NCBI GenBank assembly: GCA_002338715.1
Contig: DDIR01000081.1
Location: forward strand, 1-22,243
DNA length: 22,243 nt
Direction of reading: 5' to 3'
From: Phycisphaerales bacterium UBA1845
GTDB taxonomy: Bacteria; Planctomycetota; Phycisphaerae; UBA1845
Of this stretch, positions 8,153 through 15,417 are shown in pieces. Every line of letters starts with the position of its first letter. The first letter of the stretch is position 1. A program made the translations under genes and the position numbers. Under the pieces are notes generated by a model, which saw only the letters and a program-made list of their open reading frames with translations, was not told where the DNA came from and made no database searches.

Positions 8153-9004
8153 TTACTGACTTACAATGCGATATGCGACCTGCCGCTTCTTGCGTCGATT
8201 CAACTCTCTGTGATATTCCGACACGACGCCCGCCAGCGTCGCGAGCAAATCACGTCCGTGGTCCGAGCACTCCAGGCCGATGAACTGAATTCCGATCGAC
8301 GCAAGCCCGTCGGAAGTCAGCTGGAAGTGTCTGTAGACCCCTTCGATGACGATCGTCTCTCCACGGGAATGCGGGCGGAAAGACAACCCGACCACATCGC
8401 CTTCTTCGAATGTGTCAGGGGCGACATCCATCGACAGAATTCGCATACCGCCAGCCGACAAATCCACCAGCGTTCCGTTCAAGATGCCGTTGCCTTCGTG
8501 CTCGGCTTGGCGTCGATTGCAGACTCCGCCTTCCCAAAACCGTACCGACACGTGGCGGCCAATGGGAACGGCGCGTTGATACGCACGCCGTTGGAGTTCA
8601 TGCAAGACGCTGGGCCACTCCAACTCGACCGCATTGATGAGCGAGCCGTCCTCCTGTTCAACGGAGGTCGTCCCGAGAACCGTGGTCGAAAACAGGCACT
8701 TGCGATGACCGCGTCGAAACGTAACGCCAACCAGTTCGCCGCTGAGGTAAGACAGCGCGCGGTCGGTTCCGGCATCGACAGCCTCAAAGTACATCCGGTC
8801 TGGACTTTCGCGGTCGTAGACAAACTTTGTCTTCACCGATTCCCACGAGCCTTCGGACCGATTTGTCACCACGCAAAACTGGTTGCGGCTTGTCGCGTGC
8901 GCGAGAATGTCGTTTTTCTTCTTTTCATCTACCGGAAGCAGTGGCTTCATGATTCGATCCGTTTCTTGCAAACAGTCGCGACTTATTTGACTTCCTACTT
9001 TCAC
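8153..9004 (-). CDS. PilZ-domain protein (third of three), predicted c-di-GMP receptor
   Basis: 283 residues from a GTG start. The C-terminal PilZ domain carries both ligand-binding motifs: LQRRAYQRAVP, an RxxxR pair (Arg140, Arg144), and DLSAGG (Asp181-Gly186), matching [D/N]xSxxG. The preceding 100 or so residues form a YcgR-N-like beta-rich domain (FCVVTNRSEGSWESV through FRRGHRKCLFST). Such proteins bind cyclic di-GMP and adjust motility, adhesion or polysaccharide export; the target is not visible. No membrane segment. The start is uncertain: GTG 9004 lies 15 bases after the previous stop, whereas ATG 8950 (residue 19 of this call) begins MKPLLPVDEKKKND and may be the true start. Neither has a strong Shine-Dalgarno sequence. 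Confidence 0.88.
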   Translation of the reverse strand: MKVGSQISRDCLQETDRIMKPLLPVDEKKKNDILAHATSRNQFCVVTNRSEGSWESVKTKFVYDRESPDRMYFEAVDAGTDRALSYLSGELVGVTFRRGHRKCLFSTTVLGTTSVEQEDGSLINAVELEWPSVLHELQRRAYQRAVPIGRHVSVRFWEGGVCNRRQAEHEGNGILNGTLVDLSAGGMRILSMDVAPDTFEEGDVVGLSFRPHSRGETIVIEGVYRHFQLTSDGLASIGIQFIGLECSDHGRDLLATLAGVVSEYHRELNRRKKRQVAYRIVSQ

Positions 9005-9019
9005 CTGTGCTTCGAATTC

Positions 9020-9718
9020 TTATTCGTTCAAATGTTGACGAAGAATCTTCCTCGCCTCCTGATTCAGCGGGTCATGGTTGAAGCAGATTCCAACAATGAT
9101 GGTGTTGGGGCTGCCGCCAGCCGTCTTGCTCTTGACCCGCCCATCAACCGCCAAGGCGATGCGTTCGTCGCCGATTTCAAACTCAACACCAATCCGTTCA
9201 TCGATGTCGATTCGGTCCGCCACATCTCGCCCAAGCCGGCACGCGAGTCCGTCCTGACTCACATTGAGCATGGCGCCTTCGCCAATCAGTTGGCCGGGCA
9301 TATCCAGATCCATGATTTTGACAGCCGTGCTCTTGGCGATGCTGGCCCGCATGAATCGCCTTCGCTGCCACGTGTGCAGATTCGTGGGGCGTCCGATCTG
9401 CATGCAGTCTTCGTTGCAGACAAGCGTGCTCGAAGTGAAGAAGTACGCCTGACCGTCCAACGCGAACTGCACTTCAAGACAGGTACTGGGCAGAATGTCG
9501 TTGAAACGCCCACTGGCCGGTGGACACAACTGGAGCACCTGCGCGTCGGCGCTTTGCAGTTGAACTTCGACCGCGCACTCCTCGCCACACTGCGAAAACG
9601 CCATCGTCATGGGCGCGTTGCTGCGTTGAACGCGTTCAAGCAAACGAGACGAGGTTTGTGCATCAAGCTCAATCGCGACCGTGTGCGCATTGAAGCATTT
9701 GACTCCACCAGTGGTCAT
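9020..9718 (-). CDS. PilZ-domain protein (second of three), predicted c-di-GMP receptor
   Basis: 232 residues. An N-terminal YcgR-N-like region (about 1-115) leads into a PilZ domain with WQRRRFMRASI, an RxxxR pair (Arg120, Arg124), and NVSQDG (Asn152-Gly157), the Asn version of [D/N]xSxxG. Both motifs are intact, so cyclic-di-GMP binding is predicted. The frame is open upstream to 9865, but ATG 9718 is clearly preferred. It has AGGAG six bases upstream, and its ATG overlaps the TGA of the first PilZ gene (ATGA), a classical coupling arrangement; the upstream extension also looks non-protein-like. The sequence is clearly diverged from its two neighbours, so this is not a recent duplicate. Confidence 0.87.
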   Translation of the reverse strand: MTTGGVKCFNAHTVAIELDAQTSSRLLERVQRSNAPMTMAFSQCGEECAVEVQLQSADAQVLQLCPPASGRFNDILPSTCLEVQFALDGQAYFFTSSTLVCNEDCMQIGRPTNLHTWQRRRFMRASIAKSTAVKIMDLDMPGQLIGEGAMLNVSQDGLACRLGRDVADRIDIDERIGVEFEIGDERIALAVDGRVKSKTAGGSPNTIIVGICFNHDPLNQEARKILRQHLNE

Positions 9719-10476
9719 CGCCTTCTCCTGAGTTTCATACGCTGCACGTCCGCAACGAAATGGCCGAGGTCCGCTTTCTGCTCTTCGAAATCGACAGTCG
9801 GCATCGGCACAAACCGCATGCCCCATAGTTGCTTGTGATCGGCCCCAACGTGCTCCGCGTGACATAGTTCTGCCATCGCTACCTTGACACCGCGTCCTTC
9901 ACCGAGTTCGAATTCGGCGAAGAATCGGTCCCCGTGTCTGACGCCCAACAACTCGCCCGCGTGCAGGACAACAGCGATACCCCTCGCGCTAATGTCACGG
10001 ATCGCACACGGATACACTGTCGCCCGAATGTCGCAGGCGTACTCCACGTCACCGCTTTCCCTCGAAATCTGGCAACGCTGCCCGAGCGACGCCACCCCGA
10101 CCCGATAATCACTTCGTCGTTGCTGAATGCGAAGCGAGGTCGGCAATGCGAGGGCCATTCCCACCACGCGCTTTGTGTCATTCAGGCGGACGATGCGACG
10201 AAGCTTGATGACCCGCGATTCAAACGACCAACGATCATTGCCTTGCGTGAAGTAGACGGTAATACTCTCTCCGCTCTCAACCGTGACTTCCTCGTCGATG
10301 TTGTGCGGCTGATCAATGCAAACCGCGTCTGATTCGACGGCCAGAAACCGAAACCGTGCAGTCTTGATTCGTTCCGAATTGAGCGTGTAATGAATGTCGC
10401 CCGATACGTTGCGTGCGCAGAGTCCCTTGAGGACATCGGTCACTTCCAACGTATCGACAACGCTACTCTCAGACAC
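9715..10476 (-). CDS. PilZ-domain protein (first of three), predicted c-di-GMP receptor
   Basis: 253 residues. A YcgR-N-like beta domain (about 20-110, with ITVYFTQGNDRWSFESRVI) is followed by a PilZ domain with RIQQRRSDYRVG, an RxxxR pair (Arg121, Arg125), and IRDISARGIAV carrying DxSxxG (Asp161, Ser163, Gly166). Start: GTG at 10474-10476. An in-frame TAA two codons upstream rules out extension, and GGAA lies about 9 bases upstream. No signal peptide or membrane segment, so a cytoplasmic receptor is inferred. It heads an operon of PilZ, PilZ, PilZ, ogt, with gaps of -4, +15 and +11 bases. Confidence 0.87.
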   Translation of the reverse strand: MSESSVVDTLEVTDVLKGLCARNVSGDIHYTLNSERIKTARFRFLAVESDAVCIDQPHNIDEEVTVESGESITVYFTQGNDRWSFESRVIKLRRIVRLNDTKRVVGMALALPTSLRIQQRRSDYRVGVASLGQRCQISRESGDVEYACDIRATVYPCAIRDISARGIAVVLHAGELLGVRHGDRFFAEFELGEGRGVKVAMAELCHAEHVGADHKQLWGMRFVPMPTVDFEEQKADLGHFVADVQRMKLRRRR

Positions 10477-10586
10477 GATTTACAATTCCATGGGATATTG
10501 CCGGACGTTCCTGCCCGGCGCTCGCTGCACTTTACGTCGGACTTAGGGTGTGTATTCTTGATATGCCCGGCGTTCGATTTGACCGG

Positions 10587-10907
10587 CTAAAAGTATTCAA
10601 AGCGTTGCAGCCGGTATGTCGGTGCGCTGGAATTCATCCACGGAAAAACGCCCGAGAATGGTTCATCCGATAATGGCTGACGGGAATTGAAAGGGACGTT
10701 GAGTTGGCGGTTCAGGTGTTGATGCGCGGGCGCCGAATTACCCACATCATCTACAAAGCCATACGCCGTGTCGACCTGCACGGGTGAGGCGAATTTGAGT
10801 TGAATACCCCGACGCAACAACGTCCGAAAACCGCTGTCAATCGAAGTGTTATCGGAGCCATGGTCGCTCGACACACGTTTGGTTGATCGCCCGAAAGACC
10901 TGCACAT
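10587..10907 (-). CDS. Possible small hypothetical protein
   Basis: A minus-strand frame of up to 106 residues whose last 75 or so have a balanced composition (RGIQLKFASPVQVDTAYGF, then an Asn/Gln/Pro-rich part ending RLQRFEYF) and sensible codon choice, unlike a typical shadow frame. I do not recognise it. The start is uncertain: ATG 10907 overlaps the plus-strand ATG of the flavoprotein gene, and GTG 10874 is an alternative; neither has a Shine-Dalgarno sequence. If real, it lies 110 bases upstream of the PilZ operon in the same direction. It could also be the remnant of a longer gene, or chance. Confidence 0.33.
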   Translation of the reverse strand: MCRSFGRSTKRVSSDHGSDNTSIDSGFRTLLRRGIQLKFASPVQVDTAYGFVDDVGNSAPAHQHLNRQLNVPFNSRQPLSDEPFSGVFPWMNSSAPTYRLQRFEYF

Positions 10908-12183
10908 GGACCGCGATTCCAACGAACCTTTGAACGCCACTCCCGCACCACACCGAGCCGACATCGCCATTGTTGGCGGAGGAGCAGCCGGGTTAGCGAC
11001 GGCCATTTTCTGCGCACGTCTGGATTCAACCCAATCCATTGTCATCCTCGATGGCGCCCGCAAGCTGGGCGCAAAAATCCTCGTCTCCGGCGGTGGACGA
11101 TGCAACGTCACCAATCGACGCGTGTCCGTTAAGGATTTCTTTGGCGGAAATCCCAATGTGATCAAACGCGTACTCAGCGCGCTGCCGGTCGCCAAGACCA
11201 TTGCGTTCTTTGAATCAATCGGCGTCACGATGTACGAAGAGGAAGGTAACGGGAAACTATTCCCCGAAACGAACAAAGCCGCCACGGTCCTCGACGCACT
11301 TGTCGGAGAAGCACGTCGACTGAATATCAACATGGCGTGCAGCCATCGTGTGACCAACATCAACGCCGACGGGCACGGGTTCGCGATCACAACCGATGCG
11401 GGCTCCGTCACCGCCAGGAAACTCGTTTTGGCAACCGGTGGGCAATCGCTCCCCAAGACGGGCAGCGACGGTTTCGGATTTGAATTGGCTAGGGCGCTGG
11501 GGCACACGTTGGTGACGCGCACACCGGCGCTCGATCCCTTGATCCTAGCCGGCGATTTTCACCGCCAGCTTTCGGGAATCTCGCACCCAGCGACCATCTC
11601 CATCAAGACGGCCGGCGCAAAGCCCCTCCGCGCGCAAGGCGAACTGTTATGGACGCACTTTGGAATGAGCGGTCCGGTCGCACTTGACGCCTCGCGCCAC
11701 TGGCATCGCGCACAGGTCGAAGGGATCGATGCACAGACAAGCATCAGTTTTCTACCCGCATATGAACAAGCCAAACTCGAAACGTGGTTTCTCGATTTCG
11801 CGCACGAGCATCCGAAAGTCCAACTGGTGACGGCGATGGCGCGACTGCTGCCCAATCGCATTGCCCACGCAATTCTCGATGTCATCGGTTTGGACTCCGC
11901 GATTCAAATGGCCCAGCTTCCGAAAGGCGTGCGGCGCAAGGTGGTGTCTGCCCTGCTCGATTGGCCGATCGAAGTTGTCGGCGGACGCGGATACAAGTTC
12001 GCGGAAGCAACAGCCGGCGGCGTATCGTTGGCAGACGTTGATCCCAGCACACTTCAATCCCGCAAGTGCCCGAACCTTTATTTCGTTGGCGAGATTCTCG
12101 ATGTGGATGGCCGAATCGGCGGATTCAACTTTCAATGGGCGTGGTCAAGCGCCTGTGTCGCAGGCACGGCATTGGCAAAGTGA
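10906..12183 (+). CDS. FAD-dependent oxidoreductase, BaiN/HI0933 (YhiN) family
   Basis: 425 residues. An N-terminal FAD-binding Rossmann motif IAIVGGGAAGLATA (GxGxxG at residues 24-29) is followed by the family signature LGAKILVSGGGRCNVTN. A second nucleotide-binding segment KLVLATGGQSLPKTGSDG is present, and the C-terminal block runs from TAGGVSLADVDPSTL through LYFVGEILDVDG to GGFNFQWAWSSA. That block is characteristic of the HI0933 family. One member, BaiN, takes part in bile-acid reduction, but for most the substrate is unknown, so only a cytoplasmic flavoprotein is claimed. ATG 10906 is used; the frame continues up to a GTG at 10846, but that adds 20 residues of unusual composition, and the 425-residue version fits the usual size. 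It is convergent with rnpA, 28 bases apart. Confidence 0.92.
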   Translation: MDRDSNEPLNATPAPHRADIAIVGGGAAGLATAIFCARLDSTQSIVILDGARKLGAKILVSGGGRCNVTNRRVSVKDFFGGNPNVIKRVLSALPVAKTIAFFESIGVTMYEEEGNGKLFPETNKAATVLDALVGEARRLNINMACSHRVTNINADGHGFAITTDAGSVTARKLVLATGGQSLPKTGSDGFGFELARALGHTLVTRTPALDPLILAGDFHRQLSGISHPATISIKTAGAKPLRAQGELLWTHFGMSGPVALDASRHWHRAQVEGIDAQTSISFLPAYEQAKLETWFLDFAHEHPKVQLVTAMARLLPNRIAHAILDVIGLDSAIQMAQLPKGVRRKVVSALLDWPIEVVGGRGYKFAEATAGGVSLADVDPSTLQSRKCPNLYFVGEILDVDGRIGGFNFQWAWSSACVAGTALAK

Positions 12184-12211
12184 GCAAGCACGCGAATGCA
12201 TGACAGCAACG

Positions 12212-12577
12212 TCAACGCGATCGCTCCAACTTTCGAATCGCCCGGTCAGCCAGATTCCGCAACATCGATTCGCATTCAGCCGAAGTCAATTCGATTGAGC
12301 GAATGATGACCACATAGTCCATCGGCGCAAGTTCGTGCTGCAACTTGCGAAAGGCCTCACGCATGCGCCGGCGCGATCGAACCCGAAACGCGGCTTTTCC
12401 GGCCCGCTTTCCAATTCGCATGCCCAATCGGGGATGACCAAAATCGTTGCCATCAACATACACGCCCATCGCCGACGAGTGCGCGGCGCACCTGCGATTG
12501 AAGATTCGATCGAAATCGGTGGACGATCGAATTCGCTGGGCTCGTCTGAACTTGAATTGTTGCGTTGGTGTGTCCAT
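12212..12577 (-). CDS. rnpA: Ribonuclease P protein component
   Basis: 121 residues, the usual size for RnpA, the small basic protein that binds the catalytic RNase P RNA and aids 5' maturation of tRNA precursors. It begins with a basic segment FRRAQRIRSSTDFDRIF, in which the Phe-Asp pair fits the family. It contains the RNP signature RLGMRIGKRAGKAAFRVRSR followed by RRMREAFR, then a beta strand DYVVIIRS and a C-terminal helix. The usual upstream partner rpmH is not found on either strand beside it, and no yidD or yidC follows; the flavoprotein gene is convergent instead. Confidence 0.93.
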   Translation of the reverse strand: MDTPTQQFKFRRAQRIRSSTDFDRIFNRRCAAHSSAMGVYVDGNDFGHPRLGMRIGKRAGKAAFRVRSRRRMREAFRKLQHELAPMDYVVIIRSIELTSAECESMLRNLADRAIRKLERSR

Positions 12578-12892
12578 GCGCTTTGAGACGCCCCTACCCT
12601 ATTGGAACAAAAACGGATCACGCATTTCGGTCTGGCGACACCTCCATCCTCGCCGCCTCCTGCCGGTCGTCAATAACCAATCTGACCGAATGCTCCAAGC
12701 GATGCTCGCGGCGGATAAATATTGGTCCGGATACCCTGGCCAACATATACTGAAGGAAGACAGGTTGGCGTACCGATTCAATGGTAGATGCCGACTCGAT
12801 GTTGTCTTTGCTTACTCGGGCGCGGGGATCGTCTGCGGCTGACGAACTGAATTCAGCACACACGCATCCACCGACAATGGGAAACGAAACAA
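12578..12892. other. Gap between rnpA and the secreted TPR-like gene
   Basis: No gene is assigned. Overlapping frames are open on both strands (for example from the ATG at 12576 to 12842 on plus), but none shows recognisable motifs, a good ribosome site or a convincing composition. No L34-like (Lys/Arg-rich, about 45 codons) frame occurs. The gap holds a plus-strand promoter candidate at 12722-12751. Confidence 0.5.
12722..12751 (+). promoter_or_regulatory. Promoter candidate for the secreted TPR-like gene
   Basis: TTGGTC (12722-12727), an 18-base spacer, then TATACT (12746-12751). It would start transcription near 12758 and leave a leader of about 135 bases before the ATG at 12893. Consensus match only. 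Confidence 0.35.
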
Positions 12893-14623
12893 ATGCACTT
12901 GATGCGATTGAATATTGCCATCGCTTTGGCAGGTCTCTCCTTTGTCGCGAGCCCTGTCTCCGCACAGCTCGCGCCCGGGTCCGATGGCCGACTGCTCGAC
13001 GCCAACAATCAGGTCGGATCCGGCGGGATCAATCGAGCGGCTCCACAGAATCTGTTCAACACCGCCAATCTCTATATCACCGGCAACACCACACGCGGCA
13101 CGGCGTTTCAGGGTTTCTCCCCGGTGCGCAATCAGTTCAGCCTCTTTACGAGTTTGCCCTCGACGGCATTGGCGAATTTCGAACGCGACTCTGTCGGATT
13201 GGAATCAATCAGCGGATCTGGTGCCGGATTCATCAATCCCTATTTCAATCGAACACAAACCGTGGCGAACGCCGGGGCCATCATCGCCGGGCGAAATCTA
13301 ATCGGATCATCCGCGCCAGCCAACAGTTACTTCGCACCGCCCACGAGTTTGCAATCGCCACTAACCAATGGCCTGGGCCTGAACTACTCACCCGGCGAGT
13401 ACAACATCAATCCTGCGGCCGCTGATTCCGCGTTTCCCGGCACGACCCCATTGACGAACAATGCGGGGTACGCAAATTCGCTCGATATGCTCCGCCTGAA
13501 ACGCGAAACCATTGACCTGCAGTCGAGCCCGCTGTTTCCAAATTCCAATGACCGCTTCTCGCTTTCAGGTAAGCCGGTCTACATGAACCCATACGATGAT
13601 CCCTACCAGGACAGCACCGACTCGTTGCTGCGAGACACGACACCCCTAAGCCGATCGTTGCGGTCCATCGATGATCCGCTTCGACGCCCAAGCAGCGAAG
13701 AGATGCTGAACGCCTCGTCTGAATTGGTATCACCGACATCGGTCGCACCACGTTTGTTTCAGTCATCGTTGACCGGGCAGGAACGCGACCCCTTAACCGG
13801 TCGCGTCGTCCCGAAAGAGTCGCAGTATCTCGCCATTCGCGATGAACCGAGCGACCTGTTGCAAGGAAGTTCATTGGTCCAGCCGACCACGTTGGCGCAG
13901 GCGACGAATCCATCTGCTGACGATACTCAACCGGTTGATTCGGAAGAATTGGCTGACGATTTCGACAGTTACACACCGGAGTCGATCGCGGCGGCAAACA
14001 ACTTGCTTGAGGTGATGCAAGCCGAGCCGGCAGACAATGAGCAACCCGGTGATGAGACCGAAATCAACGAGGATGTCGAACGTGCCCAGTCCGTGTTGGA
14101 ACGCGCCACCAGTGAATCGCTCAAGACGTTGGCCGGTTCAAGCAAGACGTCGAGCGCCGAACTCATCGCCCAGGCCGAATCAAAAGTCCAGGAGGGCAAG
14201 TACTACCAAGCCGCGCGGCTTTATGAAATGGCGGCGCGCATGGCCCCCGATCAGGCGATGCCACGACTTGGGCATGCCCATGCGCTCTTTGCTGCGGGTG
14301 AGTTCATGACGGCATACCGTTACCTCGTGGAGGCGATCGACATGTATCCGGCGTTTGGGTATCTGAACTTTGACCTGACGAACTTCATTCCCGACGCCAA
14401 TTTAATTGATATTCGACGGGCGAACCTTGAAGAACGTTTGAAGCAAAAGGAAGACTATCGGCTTCGGTTCCTGTTGGGATACGTGGAGTACTACATCGGC
14501 TTGAAGCAGTTCGGCATTCCGAACCTTCGTCGGGCGGCAGGTGAAGCACCGGATAATTCAATTCCCGCGCGATTCCCCGATATCATTGAGAAACCGGGCA
14601 AAGCCAACAAATCAGACGAATAG
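12893..14623 (+). CDS. Secreted low-complexity protein with C-terminal TPR-like region
   Basis: 576 residues. A clear signal peptide (hydrophobic core IAIALAGLSFVA, cleavage after PVSA, about residue 24) is followed by roughly 300 residues rich in Asn, Ser, Pro and Leu without a recognised fold, then an acidic Glu/Asp/Gln-rich segment (about 340-410). The C-terminal part (about 423-490) looks like tetratricopeptide repeats: AESKVQEGKYYQAARLYEMA, then LGHAHALFAAGEFMTAYRYL and EAIDMYPAF. A further helical pair covers about 510-560 (LLGYVEYYIGLKQFGIPNLR). A periplasmic scaffold or assembly role is plausible for such architecture but not shown. A second ATG lies three codons in and either could be used; no strong Shine-Dalgarno sequence is present. 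Confidence 0.82.
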   Translation: MHLMRLNIAIALAGLSFVASPVSAQLAPGSDGRLLDANNQVGSGGINRAAPQNLFNTANLYITGNTTRGTAFQGFSPVRNQFSLFTSLPSTALANFERDSVGLESISGSGAGFINPYFNRTQTVANAGAIIAGRNLIGSSAPANSYFAPPTSLQSPLTNGLGLNYSPGEYNINPAAADSAFPGTTPLTNNAGYANSLDMLRLKRETIDLQSSPLFPNSNDRFSLSGKPVYMNPYDDPYQDSTDSLLRDTTPLSRSLRSIDDPLRRPSSEEMLNASSELVSPTSVAPRLFQSSLTGQERDPLTGRVVPKESQYLAIRDEPSDLLQGSSLVQPTTLAQATNPSADDTQPVDSEELADDFDSYTPESIAAANNLLEVMQAEPADNEQPGDETEINEDVERAQSVLERATSESLKTLAGSSKTSSAELIAQAESKVQEGKYYQAARLYEMAARMAPDQAMPRLGHAHALFAAGEFMTAYRYLVEAIDMYPAFGYLNFDLTNFIPDANLIDIRRANLEERLKQKEDYRLRFLLGYVEYYIGLKQFGIPNLRRAAGEAPDNSIPARFPDIIEKPGKANKSDE

Positions 14624-14716
14624 CTCAGCGCCCAAAACGACTGCTCGCGCGTGCGTGAAACCCCCACTGCTGAGCCCATCGCTTTCGCGTTTGGATCTAA
14701 TCACGCCGCCCCGCGA

Positions 14717-15034
14717 TTACCAAGCCGGGTCGATCATCTCGACATGATTGTGCGTTCTCAGCCTGCGAACCATGCCTCGATTGTAGGTCACCGCTGCCGG
14801 TCGAACAGCCTGCCCCCGGCGGACGGTCGATGGAATCATCGAAAAAGCAATCACCGCAATCGGCAACACCAGCGCAATCGTAAGACCAAGTCCAAGGATC
14901 AATGTCCAGGTCGCAAGCCAGCCGCCCAATACAACAACCGATGTCACGGCGTAGACACAGAAGCGTCCAACCTGAGAACTGTCGAGCTTTCCTGCGGAAT
15001 CCTGCAACGCCATTTGGGGAGTGTGGGAGATCAT
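14717..15034 (-). CDS. Small hypothetical membrane protein, two helices
   Basis: 105 residues. The middle (about 24-68) is strongly hydrophobic and divides into two transmembrane helices, roughly VYAVTSVVVLGGWLATW and LTIALVLPIAVIAFSMI. Both tails are polar and the C-terminal tail is basic (RRLRTHNHVEMI). No catalytic motif or family recognised. The start ATG 15034 is supported by GAGG 5 bases upstream, and a further AGGAGG lies slightly farther away. It is convergent with the secreted TPR-like gene. The hydrophobic pattern and ribosome site argue for a real gene. Confidence 0.62.
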   Translation of the reverse strand: MISHTPQMALQDSAGKLDSSQVGRFCVYAVTSVVVLGGWLATWTLILGLGLTIALVLPIAVIAFSMIPSTVRRGQAVRPAAVTYNRGMVRRLRTHNHVEMIDPAW

Positions 15035-15084
15035 GCCGCCTCAGAGCCTCCTACAAGTTATGGGGGAATCCAACTAACTCGTGT

Positions 15085-15174
15085 TCATGCTAACGGGCGG
15101 CAACGTCCGACTCTATCAGGAACATTATCCAGCGATGCAATTGCGGCGCGCAGAATTGCCACCAACAGTGACAT
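15085..15174 (-). CDS. Possible 29-residue small peptide
   Basis: ATG at 15174 with GGGAG 7 bases upstream and an A-rich spacer, a good ribosome site by this window's standards. The peptide begins MSLLVAILRAAIASLDN and has an amphipathic or hydrophobic first half and a polar end. It ends 51 bases before the small membrane protein starts, so it could be a leader peptide or small protein of the same transcript. Length is too short for any family call. Confidence 0.25.
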   Translation of the reverse strand: MSLLVAILRAAIASLDNVPDRVGRCRPLA

Positions 15175-15297
15175 TTTTTCACTCCCACTTATTGAACTGT
15201 GAGTTTCTCCCCTTGCGTATGCGGGATGCGCCAGCCAAACGCGCCAAGATTAATAATTACTTCACTTCCGTGTGACTTGAATCATTGATCGATTCTG

Positions 15298-15358
15298 AAA
15301 ACAAACGACCGCAAATGCCCGAGCGTCGTTGTGATTTGACGCCGTGCACCTGCGGTCG
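15298..15358 (-). terminator. Terminator-like structure after the M16 peptidase gene
   Basis: CGACCGCA (15306-15313) pairs with TGCGGTCG (15351-15358), and an inner stem GCGTC (15323-15327) pairs with GACGC (15338-15342). On the minus strand the outer stem is followed by TTTGTTTTC. It lies about 60 bases after the stop codon. The long inner arm makes it weaker than the other terminators in the window. Confidence 0.42.
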
Positions 15359-15417
15359 ATACCCCTGTGATGAATTGCGCACGCGGGCGCACACCCATGC
15401 TGAAGGCCGTTGAACGC

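Larger units (their letters stand above)
15035..15417. other. Gap between the small membrane protein and the M16 peptidase gene
   Basis: No established gene. On the minus strand it holds a terminator-like structure for the M16 gene (15306-15358), a weak promoter match (TTCAAG at 15281-15276, 16-base spacer, TAATTA at 15259-15254), a possible 29-codon frame (15085-15174), and the leader of the gene starting at 15034. A minus-strand frame at 15282-15506 overlaps the end of the M16 gene and is judged a shadow. Confidence 0.45.

Noticed and set aside
8117..9838. 573-codon plus-strand open frame across the PilZ region
   Set aside because: It is antisense to two PilZ genes and part of ogt, which show full motif sets, sensible starts and tight operon spacing. 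The plus-strand frame has no recognisable domain and is explained by codon bias of the opposite strand.
9719..9865. 49-codon upstream extension of the second PilZ gene
   Set aside because: It overlaps the first PilZ gene out of frame, and the ATG at 9718 has AGGAG and an ATGA overlap.
10908..11522. Upstream part of the minus-strand frame ending at 10587
   Set aside because: This part is antisense to the conserved N-terminal half of the flavoprotein and is low-complexity Ser/Pro/Ala. Only the part below 10907 is kept as a possible gene.
12447..12842. 131-codon plus-strand frame over and beyond the rnpA start
   Set aside because: Its first third is antisense to rnpA, and the remainder has no recognisable motif or ribosome site. 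It could not be excluded completely from 12576 onward but was not annotated.
14623..14675. GCTCAGC...GCTGAGC inverted repeat after the TPR-like gene as a terminator
   Set aside because: The arms are 7 bp with a loop of about 39 bases and no T-run follows, so it is too weak to annotate.
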